Below, piece after piece: positions 1 through 9,312 of a DNA stretch of 61,811 nucleotides. Positions within the stretch are counted from its first letter, which is position 1. Each line of letters opens with the position of its first letter. Below the pieces are notes generated by a model that saw only the letters and a list, made by a program, of their open reading frames with translations, was not told where the DNA came from and did no database searches. Position numbers and translations under genes: made by a program. The stretch comes from Clostridia bacterium (GTDB taxonomy: Bacteria > Bacillota > Clostridia > Oscillospirales > Acutalibacteraceae). The stretch spans positions 1 through 61,811 of the forward strand of contig JAGAKX010000017.1 of assembly GCA_017625435.1 (NCBI GenBank). Reading direction: 5' to 3'.

Positions 1-439
1 GACCTGCTATGTTAAGGATAGCAGAGGTAATGACAAGACGCCTGTCCCGCTTGAAATTAAGCCACATTGCCGTAAAATAATAGCAGCAAAAGGCAGGAAG
101 CGACGAAATAACCAGAAGAGTAAGAAATACCGGATGAAGCATAAAGGAGGCCTCGGGCAAAACAAACTGCACCGCCGTTACGATAATATTAAAAATCGGA
201 ACGCACATCAGAACGGGGAATATCTTATTATTCCACAGATGCTCGCCGTATAGTGCCGAGGTTTCTTTTATAAGCTTTGCGGCAAGACACAGAATGATAA
301 TTATAAGAACAGTATTTACCGAGCCTACCGCACTGTTTCCTTCCCATATTCTCGGCAAAAAGAAGGAAACTATGAGAAGAAAGGACATAAATGCCCCTGT
401 AACGCCGGGCATTATGCTGAATTTTTTCTGTTTTGGCAT
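1..439 (-). CDS. Multi-pass membrane protein, 3' end cut by window edge
   Basis: An open frame runs from an ATG at 439 to the left window edge without a stop, giving the first 146 residues. AAGGAGG lies about 6 bases upstream of the ATG. The product begins with a short basic stretch (MPKQKKF) followed by at least four hydrophobic segments at roughly residues 10-30, 40-55, 75-95 and 100-125, so it is an integral membrane protein. I do not recognise the family. It lies 34 bases downstream of the GH38 alpha-mannosidase on the same strand and is probably co-transcribed with it. A transport or glycan-related role is possible but unproven. Confidence 0.75.
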   Translation of the reverse strand, partial: MPKQKKFSIMPGVTGAFMSFLLIVSFFLPRIWEGNSAVGSVNTVLIIIILCLAAKLIKETSALYGEHLWNNKIFPVLMCVPIFNIIVTAVQFVLPEASFMLHPVFLTLLVISSLPAFCCYYFTAMWLNFKRDRRLVITSAILNIAG

Positions 440-473
440 ATTGTTTCCTCCTTAAACCGGAATAGCTTAAAAA

Positions 474-3400
474 TTAATAATAAACCTTGATAGTCTTGAT
501 TTCAAAGGGACGGAAGGTAAGTACACCGTCCAGAGAAATTTCTTCAAGCTCTTCTTCGAGCATATTTGTAATAACTGCCTTCTTTGCCTTTTCCGTGAAG
601 GTCATCTTTGTCTTGGTGTAAGCACCCTCGCCTTCGTAAACACGGACGATAAATGCCTTTTCGGCATCCTCACAGGGCTTTATGGCTTCAATGAAGCAGT
701 TGTCGGCTTCAATGCAGGCAAGTGCATCAGTCTCAAATTCACCCATAGTCTGAATAACGGGAATATTGAGCATATAAGCGGGCTTGATTACGCTTTCGGA
801 ATTAAATCCGGTGTCGTGAGGAAGCACGGAATATACACAGCGGTGAAGTCCGTCGTGGTCACCCTCGTGATCGGGACGTGTGCCGCCCTTATGAAGGGAA
901 AGACGGAGAGAGCCGTCCTTTGCGCTGATACCGTACTTACAGTCATTAAGCACGCTGACACCGTAGCGTGCCTCGGAAATATCGGAGTACTTGTGGTTAA
1001 GAACCTCGAACTTTGCCTGCTCCTCGGATGTATTTCTTGTGGTGGGACGCTTTGCGTAACCGAACTGAATTTCGTGACGGGCAAAATCGTCAAATACATC
1101 GCTGTCAAAAGCAGCCTTAAGGAACTGATGGTTGTCCTGCCAATCAATAACCGTATCAAAACGGATTTCAGCGGAATGGGCAAAGAGCATCATATCCTGA
1201 GTAACGGTTGATTTTTCGGAAATCTGATACTTGTTTCTGATAATGTAGGCAACTCTGCCCACGGAAACAACTTCACTTTCAATAAGATTTGAAACATTTC
1301 TGAACTTCAGCTCATAGTCGGCATCAACATCCCAGTTATCCCAGGAAGCAGGTACATCCTCTGCCATAAGAAGGGTGTTGTAGTTTTCGCCGTTTACAAT
1401 CTGACGGCCTGCACGCTTGTCAAAATACTCGGCAATTGTGCCGTTTTCTGCAAATGTAACTTCATAAAGAGGAGCTGAAAGGTGATTTCCCTCTCTTAAG
1501 AAGCTGCTGCTGAATCTCTTTTCCTCGGGAACGAGATTCAATGTAACGCTTCCGAATGCGGGGATTTTTACACCGTACAAGAGAAGCACGGAGCTTCCGT
1601 CAAGGTCAGTATATCTCTGCTGATCGTATCTTCCGTCAATCTTCATACCCTCGGGGATATCTTTAAGGAAGAGCACATCATTTCTTTCAAAGGAAAGTGT
1701 ATTTATAACGGTAACCTTGTTTTCACCCTCTGCCTTAATGAGAGCTGCAGTCTTTTCCTTTGCAGTCTTTATAAGCTCAGAAGTCTGTGCCCTGCTTTCA
1801 ACGTGAGCCTTATTTATACAGGTACCGGGAAGAATGTCGTGGAACTGATTTATAAGAAGTGTTTCATAAAGAGGAGCAATTTCCTCGCTGTCAGCTGTCT
1901 TTCCGTTCTTTACAGCCTCATTTACCGTCATAATTTCAAGGTCACGAAGAGCGTATTCGAACTTTCTGTTGTTTCTCTTTATGGTATGCTGATTTGTAAG
2001 AGTACCTCTGTGAAGCTCAAGATATAATTCACCGCGGTAGGTATTGGGTCTTACGCAGTCTCTTTCGAGCTCTTCCATAAAGTCGCCGACTCTCGAATAA
2101 CGGGTCTTGGGCACACCGTCAAGGTCCTCAATTCTTCTTGCCATTTCGCACATTTCAAACTGAGGTCCGCCGCCGCCGTCACCGAAGCCGAAGGTAAGCA
2201 TACGCTTGTCCGTTACGGTCTTCTGCTTGATACCGCCGTTGATGTTAGCGGAAACATCAAGCACGTCGGGATGATGGTGAGTGGTATTGAAGTGGGTAAA
2301 TACCTTAGTTCCGTCAATACCCTGCCAATAGAAGGTATCATAGGGGAATTCGTTTGTATCGTTCCAGCTGATTTTTGTTGTAAGGAAGTAGTCAACCGCA
2401 CAGCCCTTCATAATCTGAGGAATTGCTGCGGAATAACCGAAGGTATCGGGAAGCCAGAAGCAGTTGGAGGTGTAGCCGAAGTGCTTTCTTGTGAATCTCT
2501 GTCCCCAGAGGAACTGTCTTATCATTGATTCACCGGATGTGATATTACAGTCACATTCAACCCATACGCCGCCGTTGGGCTCATATCTGCCCTCAGCTAC
2601 AGCCTTCTTGATGTCCTCGAAAAGCTCGGGATAATGCTTTCTTATCATATCGCCGTGGCAGGCAGAGGACTGAATAAACTTATATTCGGGATACTGCTGC
2701 ATAAGACTTATCTGATTAGCATAGGTTCTTGCACACTTCTTTACGGTTTCGCCTACGTGCCACAGCCACGCTGTATCCATGTGGGAATGACCGATAACAA
2801 CTGCTTCGGGAGCGTTGTCGCCGTTCTTTGCGGAAAGTGCTTCCTTGATTACAGGCTTTACTGTACGAAGAGCCTCAATAACCTTGGAGAAGGGAACATC
2901 GTCCGTTCCTGTGGGAATCTTTTCATAAATATCAAGAAGAGCGTTGACAGCCTTTGCTCTGCCAAAATTGTTTTCGGGAAGAACCTGTGTGAGCTGATGA
3001 AGGGTCTTGAGGTCAAAATAGAACTCCTGAGCCTCATAGTCCTTGATGCAGATGTCAGCTCCGTCATAAAGGAACTTAAACTCTGTTCTGCCTGAGTTTT
3101 CAAAGGGCATACAGCCGGGCACAAAGTGACCTGCATAGTATTCGAGAGCAATATTCAGCTTCTCCCCTGCTTTCGGCTCAAATTTCACCATATCACAGTA
3201 ATGGTTGCCGTGAGCAGTAACCACGATTTTTGAAGCGAAGGTGCCGAAGGGCTTGCCGTTTACAAAAAGAAGTGCTTCATATCCGCCTATATGGGGCTTG
3301 ATGAAAAGGGTCTTTCCGTCAAGCTCCTGGGGTACGGTATATTCACCTCTGAACCAGCAGTATGTACCCTCGCCTTCCCAGTATTCACCCTTGACTGCAG

Positions 3401-3560
3401 GGGTAAAAGGAAGGTCGGGTTCTTTATGATATCTCTTGTCCACGTGGCATTTTTCCACGTTTTCAAGCTCGCCTACTTTTACGAAAATATGAGGCTCCAT
3501 TCTTTCAATAAAGGACTCCATTTTCGAAAGAAAGCGTTCAATCTGTTTATTGTTAAGCAT
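474..3560 (-). CDS. Alpha-mannosidase, glycoside hydrolase family 38
   Basis: This 1028-residue protein is a cytoplasmic GH38 alpha-mannosidase, with no signal peptide or membrane segment visible. After an N-terminal beta-rich domain, the catalytic domain shows the zinc-binding GHSHMDTAWLW motif near residue 260 and the nucleophile motif WLPDTFGYS near residue 370. The long C-terminal half has the beta-sandwich character of the family. Length matches bacterial and class II GH38 enzymes (about 1000 residues). GH38 enzymes release mannose from alpha-mannosides such as N-glycan cores or short mannooligosaccharides; the exact linkage cannot be read from sequence. The start is supported by GGAGG before the ATG. 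The downstream membrane protein may belong to the same transcript. Confidence 0.95.
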   Translation of the reverse strand: MLNNKQIERFLSKMESFIERMEPHIFVKVGELENVEKCHVDKRYHKEPDLPFTPAVKGEYWEGEGTYCWFRGEYTVPQELDGKTLFIKPHIGGYEALLFVNGKPFGTFASKIVVTAHGNHYCDMVKFEPKAGEKLNIALEYYAGHFVPGCMPFENSGRTEFKFLYDGADICIKDYEAQEFYFDLKTLHQLTQVLPENNFGRAKAVNALLDIYEKIPTGTDDVPFSKVIEALRTVKPVIKEALSAKNGDNAPEAVVIGHSHMDTAWLWHVGETVKKCARTYANQISLMQQYPEYKFIQSSACHGDMIRKHYPELFEDIKKAVAEGRYEPNGGVWVECDCNITSGESMIRQFLWGQRFTRKHFGYTSNCFWLPDTFGYSAAIPQIMKGCAVDYFLTTKISWNDTNEFPYDTFYWQGIDGTKVFTHFNTTHHHPDVLDVSANINGGIKQKTVTDKRMLTFGFGDGGGGPQFEMCEMARRIEDLDGVPKTRYSRVGDFMEELERDCVRPNTYRGELYLELHRGTLTNQHTIKRNNRKFEYALRDLEIMTVNEAVKNGKTADSEEIAPLYETLLINQFHDILPGTCINKAHVESRAQTSELIKTAKEKTAALIKAEGENKVTVINTLSFERNDVLFLKDIPEGMKIDGRYDQQRYTDLDGSSVLLLYGVKIPAFGSVTLNLVPEEKRFSSSFLREGNHLSAPLYEVTFAENGTIAEYFDKRAGRQIVNGENYNTLLMAEDVPASWDNWDVDADYELKFRNVSNLIESEVVSVGRVAYIIRNKYQISEKSTVTQDMMLFAHSAEIRFDTVIDWQDNHQFLKAAFDSDVFDDFARHEIQFGYAKRPTTRNTSEEQAKFEVLNHKYSDISEARYGVSVLNDCKYGISAKDGSLRLSLHKGGTRPDHEGDHDGLHRCVYSVLPHDTGFNSESVIKPAYMLNIPVIQTMGEFETDALACIEADNCFIEAIKPCEDAEKAFIVRVYEGEGAYTKTKMTFTEKAKKAVITNMLEEELEEISLDGVLTFRPFEIKTIKVYY

Positions 3561-3627
3561 ATTGAATTCCTCCGTCCGGAAATATTATTATTAATATTTT
3601 ATTATATACGGAGGCGTTTTTCAAGAC

Positions 3628-3918
3628 TTACTTTGAAAATAGACGTAAAAATCCTGAGTTCTGTTTTTTGCAGGGTGCACAAGGGGAAATATTTTTTACA
3701 AGTATAGTTTCATCCCCCATTACAACAATATCGCTCCAGCACACACGGAAGGTATCGGGCTTTTTAATACTGAAGCCCGAAGGGACAGAGGACACAATAA
3801 GTGCGGAAATTTTTCCCGAGCAGACCTCAGCCTCGACATCCGTCACATATCCGATTTTGCACCCGTTTTCAATGGATATTACGTCCTTGTTCTGCAGTTC
3901 TTCAATAAGACAGCTCAT
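3628..3918 (-). CDS. PRC-barrel protein, YlmC/YmxH sporulation family
   Basis: A 96-residue protein with the compact beta-barrel pattern of the PRC-barrel YlmC/YmxH family: an ENGCKIGYVTDVEAEV-type N-terminal strand pair, an I-V-rich core, and the WSDIVVMGDETILV motif near residues 60-75. The family is common in spore-formers and is often found beside sigG, as here (sigG lies upstream on the same strand, about 310 bases away across a repeat element). Its molecular role is not established. A CxxC (CAPC) near residue 80 in the tail is notable but not diagnostic. Length is typical of the family. Confidence 0.85.
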   Translation of the reverse strand: MSCLIEELQNKDVISIENGCKIGYVTDVEAEVCSGKISALIVSSVPSGFSIKKPDTFRVCWSDIVVMGDETILVKNISPCAPCKKQNSGFLRLFSK

Positions 3919-4022
3919 ATTATCACCAATAAAAATTATGCAGAAAACAGATTAATTATTCAAAAAAACATAATTTAGAAGTAGATGTTATTATCCTTGA
4001 GCAGCAAAAATAAAACTGCCCT

Positions 4023-4171
4023 TGTAGGGGTCGGCGTCCTCGACGACCCGTTTTCGGTAAAATTAATTGTTTGTTTTTTGTCACGTGACATATAAAAATG
4101 CGCCTCTTAGGGACATAACTTCTGTAATTATATTTCCTGCCTGCGGGATGTCGGGGACGCCATCCCCTACA
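4023..4171. repeat. MITE-like intergenic repeat, copy 1 (inverted arms)
   Basis: A 149-bp non-coding element bounded by imperfect inverted arms of about 28 bp that begin TGTAGGGG and end CCCG (left 4023-4050; right 4144-4171 as the inverse). The arms differ from each other at a few positions: the left carries GTCGGCGTCCTCGACGAC, the right carries the ATGGCGTCCCCGACAT form. The AT-rich core includes CATAACTTCTGTAAT. A second copy with a matching core is at 25804-25954. It occupies most of the gap between sigG and ylmC. Confidence 0.85.
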
Positions 4172-4228
4172 ATGTTAAATGAACGATACAGCCACGTGGT
4201 TTATTTCATCTGACCTATAAATTTTGAT

Positions 4229-4999
4229 TTACTCCTTCACCTTTCTCTTTATGCTTTTTTCGATCCTTGATACCTGAGCCTGAGAAATTGAAAGCTCCTC
4301 TGCAACCTCGGTCTGAGTTTTTCCCTGATAAAAACGCATATTCAGTATCTGCTTTTCTCTGGAATCGAGGTTTTCTATTGCATCTTTTATTGATATTTCG
4401 GCAACAATATCCGAGTCGGTATTATTATCGGAAAGCTGGTCAAGAACAAAAAGCTCATCGCCGTTATCGGAATATACGGGCTCGTAAATTGAAACGGGAG
4501 TAACCACGGATTCAAGTGCCAACACAACATCACGGACGGGAAGGCTCAACCGGGAAGCTATCTCCTCAACTGTCGGCTCACGGTTATTCTCCTTCATAAA
4601 AATATCCTTTACAATCATTGCGTGGTATGCCGTATCTCTCATTGAACGTGAAACTCTCAGATACGTGTTATCCCTTAAATGCCTCTTAATTTCCCCTATA
4701 ATCATAGGCACCGCGTAGGTGCTGAATTTAACATTCATAGTAAGGTCAAAATTATCGCAGGCCTTAATAAGACCTATACATCCCACCTGAAAGAGGTCAT
4801 CGGGGTCCTCGTCACGGTTTCTGAACCTCTGCACAACAGACAGAACAAGCCTCAGATTGCCGTTTATAAGTCTCTCTCTCGCTCTCTTGTCCCCCTCGTG
4901 AGCCTTTCTCAGAAGCTCCATACATTCATCGGATTTCAGCACCTGTAATTTTGAAGTATCCACAGAAGAAATTTCAACTTTTTTATAAAACACATTCAT
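4229..4999 (-). CDS. sigG: RNA polymerase forespore sigma factor SigG
   Basis: A 256-residue sigma-70 family factor resembling Bacillus SigG along its length. The N-terminal KVEISSVDTSKL segment is the SigG signature. Region 2 follows (NGNLRLVLSVVQRF, DLFQVGCIGLIKACDNFD, VKFSTYAVPMIIGEI), and region 4 ends with an HTH (KTQTEVAEELSISQAQVSR). SigG directs late forespore gene expression, so the organism is a likely endospore former. The ATG at 4999 is preceded by GGAAG. The neighbouring ylmC-like gene downstream matches the arrangement in other Clostridia. Nothing looks truncated. Confidence 0.95.
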   Translation of the reverse strand: MNVFYKKVEISSVDTSKLQVLKSDECMELLRKAHEGDKRARERLINGNLRLVLSVVQRFRNRDEDPDDLFQVGCIGLIKACDNFDLTMNVKFSTYAVPMIIGEIKRHLRDNTYLRVSRSMRDTAYHAMIVKDIFMKENNREPTVEEIASRLSLPVRDVVLALESVVTPVSIYEPVYSDNGDELFVLDQLSDNNTDSDIVAEISIKDAIENLDSREKQILNMRFYQGKTQTEVAEELSISQAQVSRIEKSIKRKVKE

Positions 5000-5231
5000 C
5001 TTCCTTTCGGTATAATTATTGTCTGAAACTGAAAGCTTTTATACAAATAATTCAGATGAACAGATTTCAATTCACCCTCTGCACTTTTCGTTCAGCGTTT
5101 CGCACTCTGCGTTTTGCACTTCTTATAAGCATTTGTTTATACCCTCAATAAACTGTTTCAATTACAAATAAGCAATATGATAATAATTATAATTTTTAAT
5201 CAAAATTACGCGAAAATATGCGATTTTTTCC

Positions 5232-5260
5232 TTGACAACAACACTTAATTGCAGTATTGT
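5232..5260 (+). promoter_or_regulatory. Sigma-A promoter for gdhA
   Basis: TTGACA (5232-5237), a 17-base spacer and TATTGT (5255-5260) lie about 105 bases before the gdhA start. The -35 is consensus and the -10 is close to consensus. The rest of the 5000-5365 gap is AT-rich with no convincing gene. Confidence 0.7.
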
Positions 5261-5365
5261 ATTGAGTATATTATTTTAACTGAGGGATATATGTTGTATT
5301 ATCAGTAATAATAATGACTATCCCTTGCAGTCATAAATTTTATTTATACCATCGGAGGTAATTCT

Positions 5366-6709
5366 ATGAATCCCTATATTGAAAAAGTTATAGAGAATGT
5401 AAAATTAAGAAACGCACACGAGCCTGAATTCATTCAGACCGTTGAAGAAGTTTTCTCCTCAATTGAGCCCCTTGTAAATGCTCATCCCGAGTATGAAAAG
5501 TACGACATTCTTATGAGAATGACAGAGCCCGACAGAGCAATTTCCTTCCGTGTATGCTGGGTTGACGACAACGGCAATGTTCAGGTAAACAGAGGCTACC
5601 GTTATCAGTTCAACTCCGCTATCGGTCCCTACAAGGGCGGTCTTCGTTTCCACCCCAGCGTATACTCAGGTATCATCAAGTTCCTGGGCTTTGAGCAGAC
5701 CTTCAAGAACGCACTTACGGGTCTTCCCATCGGCGGCGGTAAGGGCGGCTCAAACTTCGACCCCATAGGCAAGAGCGATGCTGAAATTATGCGCTTCTGT
5801 CAGGCATTTATGACAGAGCTTTACAGATATGTAGGTCCCGATGTGGACGTTCCTGCAGGTGACATCGGTGTTGGCGGCAGAGAAATCGGCTACCTCTTCG
5901 GTCAGTACAAGAGAATCAAGGCTACCTTTGAAAACGGTGTTCTTACAGGTAAGGGACTTTCCTACGGCGGTTCTCTTATCCGTCCCGAGGCTACCGGCTT
6001 CGGTGCGGTTTACTACCTTCAGGAGGTTCTCAAGCACTATGAGGATACACTTGAAGGCAAGGTAGTTGCAATTTCCGGCTTCGGTAACGTAGCTTGGGGT
6101 GTTGCAACAAAGATGGCTGAGCTCGGTGCTAAGGTTGTGACTCTTTCAGACCCCACAGGCTATATTTACGATCCCGACGGCGTAAGCACAAAGGAAAAGC
6201 TCGACTTTATGCTTAAAATGCGTTCCGAAAACCTTACAATTGACGAATACGCAAAGAAGTTCGGTGTTGAATTCTTCCCCGGAAAGAAGCCCTGGGGCGT
6301 TAAGGCTGATATCATTATGCCCTGCGCAACACAAAATGAGGTTGACATTCAGCAGGCAAAGAAAATCGTTGCAAACGGTGTTCAGTATTATATTGAAGTT
6401 TCCAATATGCCCACAACCAATGATGCTCTCAAGTACTTACAGCTCAAGTGTAAGGCAGTTGCACCCTCAAAGGCTGTAAACGCAGGCGGTGTTGCAGTTT
6501 CAGCTCTCGAAATGAGCCAGAACTCCGCACGTTATATGTGGTCTGCCGAAAAGGTTGACAACAAGCTTCACGATATTATGAAGCATATCCACGACGTTTC
6601 CGCAGAATGTGCAGAAGAATACGGCCTCGGATATGACCTTGTTGCTGGTGCTAACATCGCAGGCTTCAAGAGAGTGGCACAGGCAATGCTCGAGCAGGGC
6701 ATTATCTGA
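5366..6709 (+). CDS. gdhA: NADP-type glutamate dehydrogenase
   Basis: A 447-residue hexameric-type glutamate dehydrogenase that interconverts glutamate with 2-oxoglutarate and ammonia. The substrate-binding motifs GPYKGGLRFHPSV (about residues 90-102) and LPIGGGKGGSNFDP (about 120-133) are intact, and the Rossmann glycine motif SGFGNVAWG lies near 240. Length and the VDVPAGDIGVGGREIG segment match the NADP-dependent bacterial enzymes used for ammonium assimilation. The start has GGAGG eight bases upstream. It is a single-gene unit with its own promoter and a terminator hairpin at 6745-6773. Confidence 0.95.
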   Translation: MNPYIEKVIENVKLRNAHEPEFIQTVEEVFSSIEPLVNAHPEYEKYDILMRMTEPDRAISFRVCWVDDNGNVQVNRGYRYQFNSAIGPYKGGLRFHPSVYSGIIKFLGFEQTFKNALTGLPIGGGKGGSNFDPIGKSDAEIMRFCQAFMTELYRYVGPDVDVPAGDIGVGGREIGYLFGQYKRIKATFENGVLTGKGLSYGGSLIRPEATGFGAVYYLQEVLKHYEDTLEGKVVAISGFGNVAWGVATKMAELGAKVVTLSDPTGYIYDPDGVSTKEKLDFMLKMRSENLTIDEYAKKFGVEFFPGKKPWGVKADIIMPCATQNEVDIQQAKKIVANGVQYYIEVSNMPTTNDALKYLQLKCKAVAPSKAVNAGGVAVSALEMSQNSARYMWSAEKVDNKLHDIMKHIHDVSAECAEEYGLGYDLVAGANIAGFKRVAQAMLEQGII

Positions 6710-6744
6710 TTCCCCTTTTCGGAAAATAACATCAAAAAAAATAC

Positions 6745-6773
6745 AGCTCTCACGGAAATTTTCCGCGGGAGCT
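6745..6773 (+). terminator. Intrinsic terminator of gdhA
   Basis: A hairpin with arms AGCTCTCACGGAAA / TTTCCGCGGGAGCT (near-perfect) is followed by TACTATTTTTCT, about 35 bases after the gdhA stop. Confidence 0.75.
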
Positions 6774-6802
6774 TACTATTTTTCTATTCAGATTATTGTC
6801 AG

Positions 6803-6880
6803 GTAGGGGCGGGGTCTCCCCGCCCGATTCATAGATTCAGAACAATACAAGATAACGGGAGGGGTAACCCCTCCCCTACA
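6803..6880. repeat. Short TGTAGGGG-family repeat with two self-palindromic arms
   Basis: A 78-bp element with outer ends GTAGGGG...CCCCTAC like the longer repeats at 4023 and 25804, but a different short core. Each arm is itself a palindrome: GGGCGGGGTCTCCCCGCCC on the left and GGGAGGGGTAACCCCTCCC on the right. It lies between the convergent gdhA and GH127 genes and ends only 4 bases beyond the GH127 stop, so it may also act as a terminator for that operon. Confidence 0.7.
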
Positions 6881-6884
6881 ATTC

Positions 6885-8726
6885 TTATGCGTTATCCCTG
6901 AGCCATACGGTCATATCGCTCTCTCCCCTGTTTGCAAATGCAAAATAGGGGATTAATTTGATTCTCACGGGAATGTCCTTATAATCATCCTCCGACGAAT
7001 AAAGAGATTCGTTGTATTCACGCCTTAAGCCGTCAATTTCAATTACATTTGCGAAATACTCCTCAGAATACTTCACGTTATAATTTCCGTTTTTAAGAAC
7101 GCTTAAATTGAAAAGCTCCTCGCCGTTGTCAACAGCTTCTGCACAGTAAAGCACAGGACCGTACATCACGGCAGTTTTGCCGGCACAGGCTCTTACTCTT
7201 GTATCAGCGTGATAGAATTTAACCCTCATATTCATATCAATTTCAAGGGTGAAGACGTCTTCCTTTACCTCATAACGGGCATAGCCCTTCTCCTTAGCGT
7301 AAGCTCTATCTGAAGTAAATTCGTCGCACCAGAAAGGAATTCTTACAAAAAGAGACTTACCCTTCATTCCCTTTGCCGTAAGTGTGAGCTTACCGTTTTT
7401 GGGATATTCTGTTTTAACCTCAATTTCGCACTCCCCTGCTTTTACAACGGAAGAAATAAACTGATGAACGGCAAATGCATCATCGCTTACGGAATAAGCT
7501 CGCTCACCCATAGTTTCTATATATCTTGTAACATTGGGAGGACAGCAGCTGCAGGAGAAAACCTCAACTCTTTCGGTTATGGAAAGATGCTCGGGCTCGT
7601 GGGCAATTGAAGTATGCCTTCCTCTGTCGGAAAGATTGATTTCAAGGGGATTTTCATAGAAAAATGCCCTGCCGTCAAGGGAGATTCCCGAAATAAAGCC
7701 GTTATAAATTATTCTTTCAACAGTATCGGCATATACGCTGTCAAGCTCAATATCCTTCATTCGATCGGCGAACATCATAAGGGAAATTGCAGCACAGGTT
7801 TCCGTATAAGCGGTGTCGGGCGGCAGGTCGTAAGCAACGGTAAAGGCTTCACCGTGGTGGCTTGAGCCGATACCTCCCGAAATATACATTTTTCTTTCCG
7901 TTATGTCGCGGAAAATTGCCTTGCAGGCAGAAAGAAGCTCCTTATCCCCCGTCTCCTTATAAAGGTCTGCCATAGCGGAATACAGGTAGCAGGCTCTTAC
8001 GCAATGCCCCATAGCCTCTTTTTGCTCTCTTACAGGCTTATGGCTCTGATTATAAGCGCTGTTACACCAGCGGGCATCGTGCTCGTCAGGGTGATATCCC
8101 CTTTCGTTTATAAAGAAAACGCATAAATCAAGGTATTTCTTGTTTCCTGTAAGTCTGAAAAGCTTAATAAGAGCTAATTCAATCTCCTCGTGACCGGGAG
8201 TTACAAATACGGCACTCTTTTCCTCACAGAATACTCTTATAACAAGGTCAATATACTTATCGACAATTTTTATAAGCCTGTCACAGCCCGTATGTATTTT
8301 CCAGGCAACTGCAGCCTCAATAAAGTGACCGAGGCAGTAAAGCTCGTGATTATCCCTTACCTTAAAACGCTTTTCGGGGAAAACCACCGTGTGGGCTATA
8401 TTGAAATAGCCGTCCTCACACTGATGCTGCTCCATAAGAGAAATAACTTCCTCTACGTTTTCATAAAGCTCCTTATCCTCTTTTTTTGCAAGAATAAAAG
8501 CTACGCTTTCAATCCACTTTGCAATGTCGGAATCCCAGAAAATATGGGGCTGAGGGAGGTCGCTTCCCTCTTTCCAGTTAAACTTGAAGGCTTCAAATCT
8601 GCCCGTATCCCTGAAACGGTCACGGACGGAATAAATCGTTACATTTTCATTGATATCAATACGGTTTCTCCAGAAACCCTTATTAATCGCAACATCCGTA
8701 AATGATACAGGATTGAACTTTTCCAT
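6885..8726 (-). CDS. Beta-L-arabinofuranosidase-like protein, glycoside hydrolase family 127
   Basis: A 613-residue protein of the GH127 (HypBA1-like) family, with an N-terminal alpha/alpha barrel and a C-terminal beta-sandwich. The metal-site and catalytic elements are visible: a Glu and Cys in YTETCAAIS near residue 308 and the paired cysteines of CSCCPPNVTR near residue 394. Characterised members remove beta-L-arabinofuranose from plant glycoproteins and arabinan; substrate here is inferred only. No signal peptide is present, so it acts in the cytoplasm. It is the last gene of a lipoprotein-HAD-GH127 operon, 16 bases after the HAD gene. Confidence 0.93.
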   Translation of the reverse strand: MEKFNPVSFTDVAINKGFWRNRIDINENVTIYSVRDRFRDTGRFEAFKFNWKEGSDLPQPHIFWDSDIAKWIESVAFILAKKEDKELYENVEEVISLMEQHQCEDGYFNIAHTVVFPEKRFKVRDNHELYCLGHFIEAAVAWKIHTGCDRLIKIVDKYIDLVIRVFCEEKSAVFVTPGHEEIELALIKLFRLTGNKKYLDLCVFFINERGYHPDEHDARWCNSAYNQSHKPVREQKEAMGHCVRACYLYSAMADLYKETGDKELLSACKAIFRDITERKMYISGGIGSSHHGEAFTVAYDLPPDTAYTETCAAISLMMFADRMKDIELDSVYADTVERIIYNGFISGISLDGRAFFYENPLEINLSDRGRHTSIAHEPEHLSITERVEVFSCSCCPPNVTRYIETMGERAYSVSDDAFAVHQFISSVVKAGECEIEVKTEYPKNGKLTLTAKGMKGKSLFVRIPFWCDEFTSDRAYAKEKGYARYEVKEDVFTLEIDMNMRVKFYHADTRVRACAGKTAVMYGPVLYCAEAVDNGEELFNLSVLKNGNYNVKYSEEYFANVIEIDGLRREYNESLYSSEDDYKDIPVRIKLIPYFAFANRGESDMTVWLRDNA

Positions 8727-8742
8727 AAAACACCTCTGAACA

Positions 8743-9312
8743 TCACTTTATCTTAATAATCTTGTCACCTTTTACCCTGTAGGCATTCTTTGCCATAGCT
8801 ATAAGGGACGCATCATTTTTCGGCGAATCGGTGTAAAAATTTTCAATATGAGCATCGGGAAAGGCTTCAAGAAAGGCAGGTACCTTACGGGAGCGCATAC
8901 AAAGTCTTTCAATCCTGCCCGTCTTTTCGTCAATAATACTTCCCACACAATGCTTTATTCCGAGCCTTCTGCAGATTTCCTCCATAGTACATTCGGGAGA
9001 AGCGGTGACAATTACATCGTCCTCTCTCTGAATATCCTTATAAAAGGGCTTAATATTCTTCTGATGGCTGTCCCAGAAGGTAACCGCATCGGCTCTTATA
9101 TCCTTTATATTTCTGAAATAGTCCTCTACAAAGGGAGCGTAATCCCGAAGGGCCTGCTCAACGGTGATTTTACCCAGCTTATACTTAAAAAGCGCGTAAA
9201 AAACCTTGGGGATATATTTCAGAAGATAAGGGGTCTTTTTTATGTAGAAGAAAAAGAAGTGAAGCACACTCTCTCCTTTGTAAATTGTATTATCGAAGTC
9301 GTAGACGTTCAT
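8743..9312 (-). CDS. HAD-superfamily phosphatase (HAD-IB type)
   Basis: A 189-residue HAD hydrolase. Motif I is YDFDNTIY at the N-terminus (nucleophile Asp5), motif II is VTASPE near residue 103, the Lys of motif III is in RSRKVPAFL, and motif IV is YTDSPKNDASL near residue 165. The spacing fits the HAD-IB (phosphoserine phosphatase-like) group, with a helical cap of about 75 residues between motifs I and II. The substrate is unknown. It overlaps the end of the upstream lipoprotein gene by 4 bases (ATGA), so the two are translationally coupled. Confidence 0.85.
   Translation of the reverse strand: MNVYDFDNTIYKGESVLHFFFFYIKKTPYLLKYIPKVFYALFKYKLGKITVEQALRDYAPFVEDYFRNIKDIRADAVTFWDSHQKNIKPFYKDIQREDDVIVTASPECTMEEICRRLGIKHCVGSIIDEKTGRIERLCMRSRKVPAFLEAFPDAHIENFYTDSPKNDASLIAMAKNAYRVKGDKIIKIK

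Noticed and set aside
788..3151. Several 60-150-codon frames on both strands within the GH38 gene
   Set aside because: All overlap the GH38 coding frame, lack ribosome sites and show no family features.
4951..5151. A 66-codon frame upstream of sigG on the plus strand
   Set aside because: It overlaps the sigG start and promoter region, has no ribosome site and low-complexity composition.
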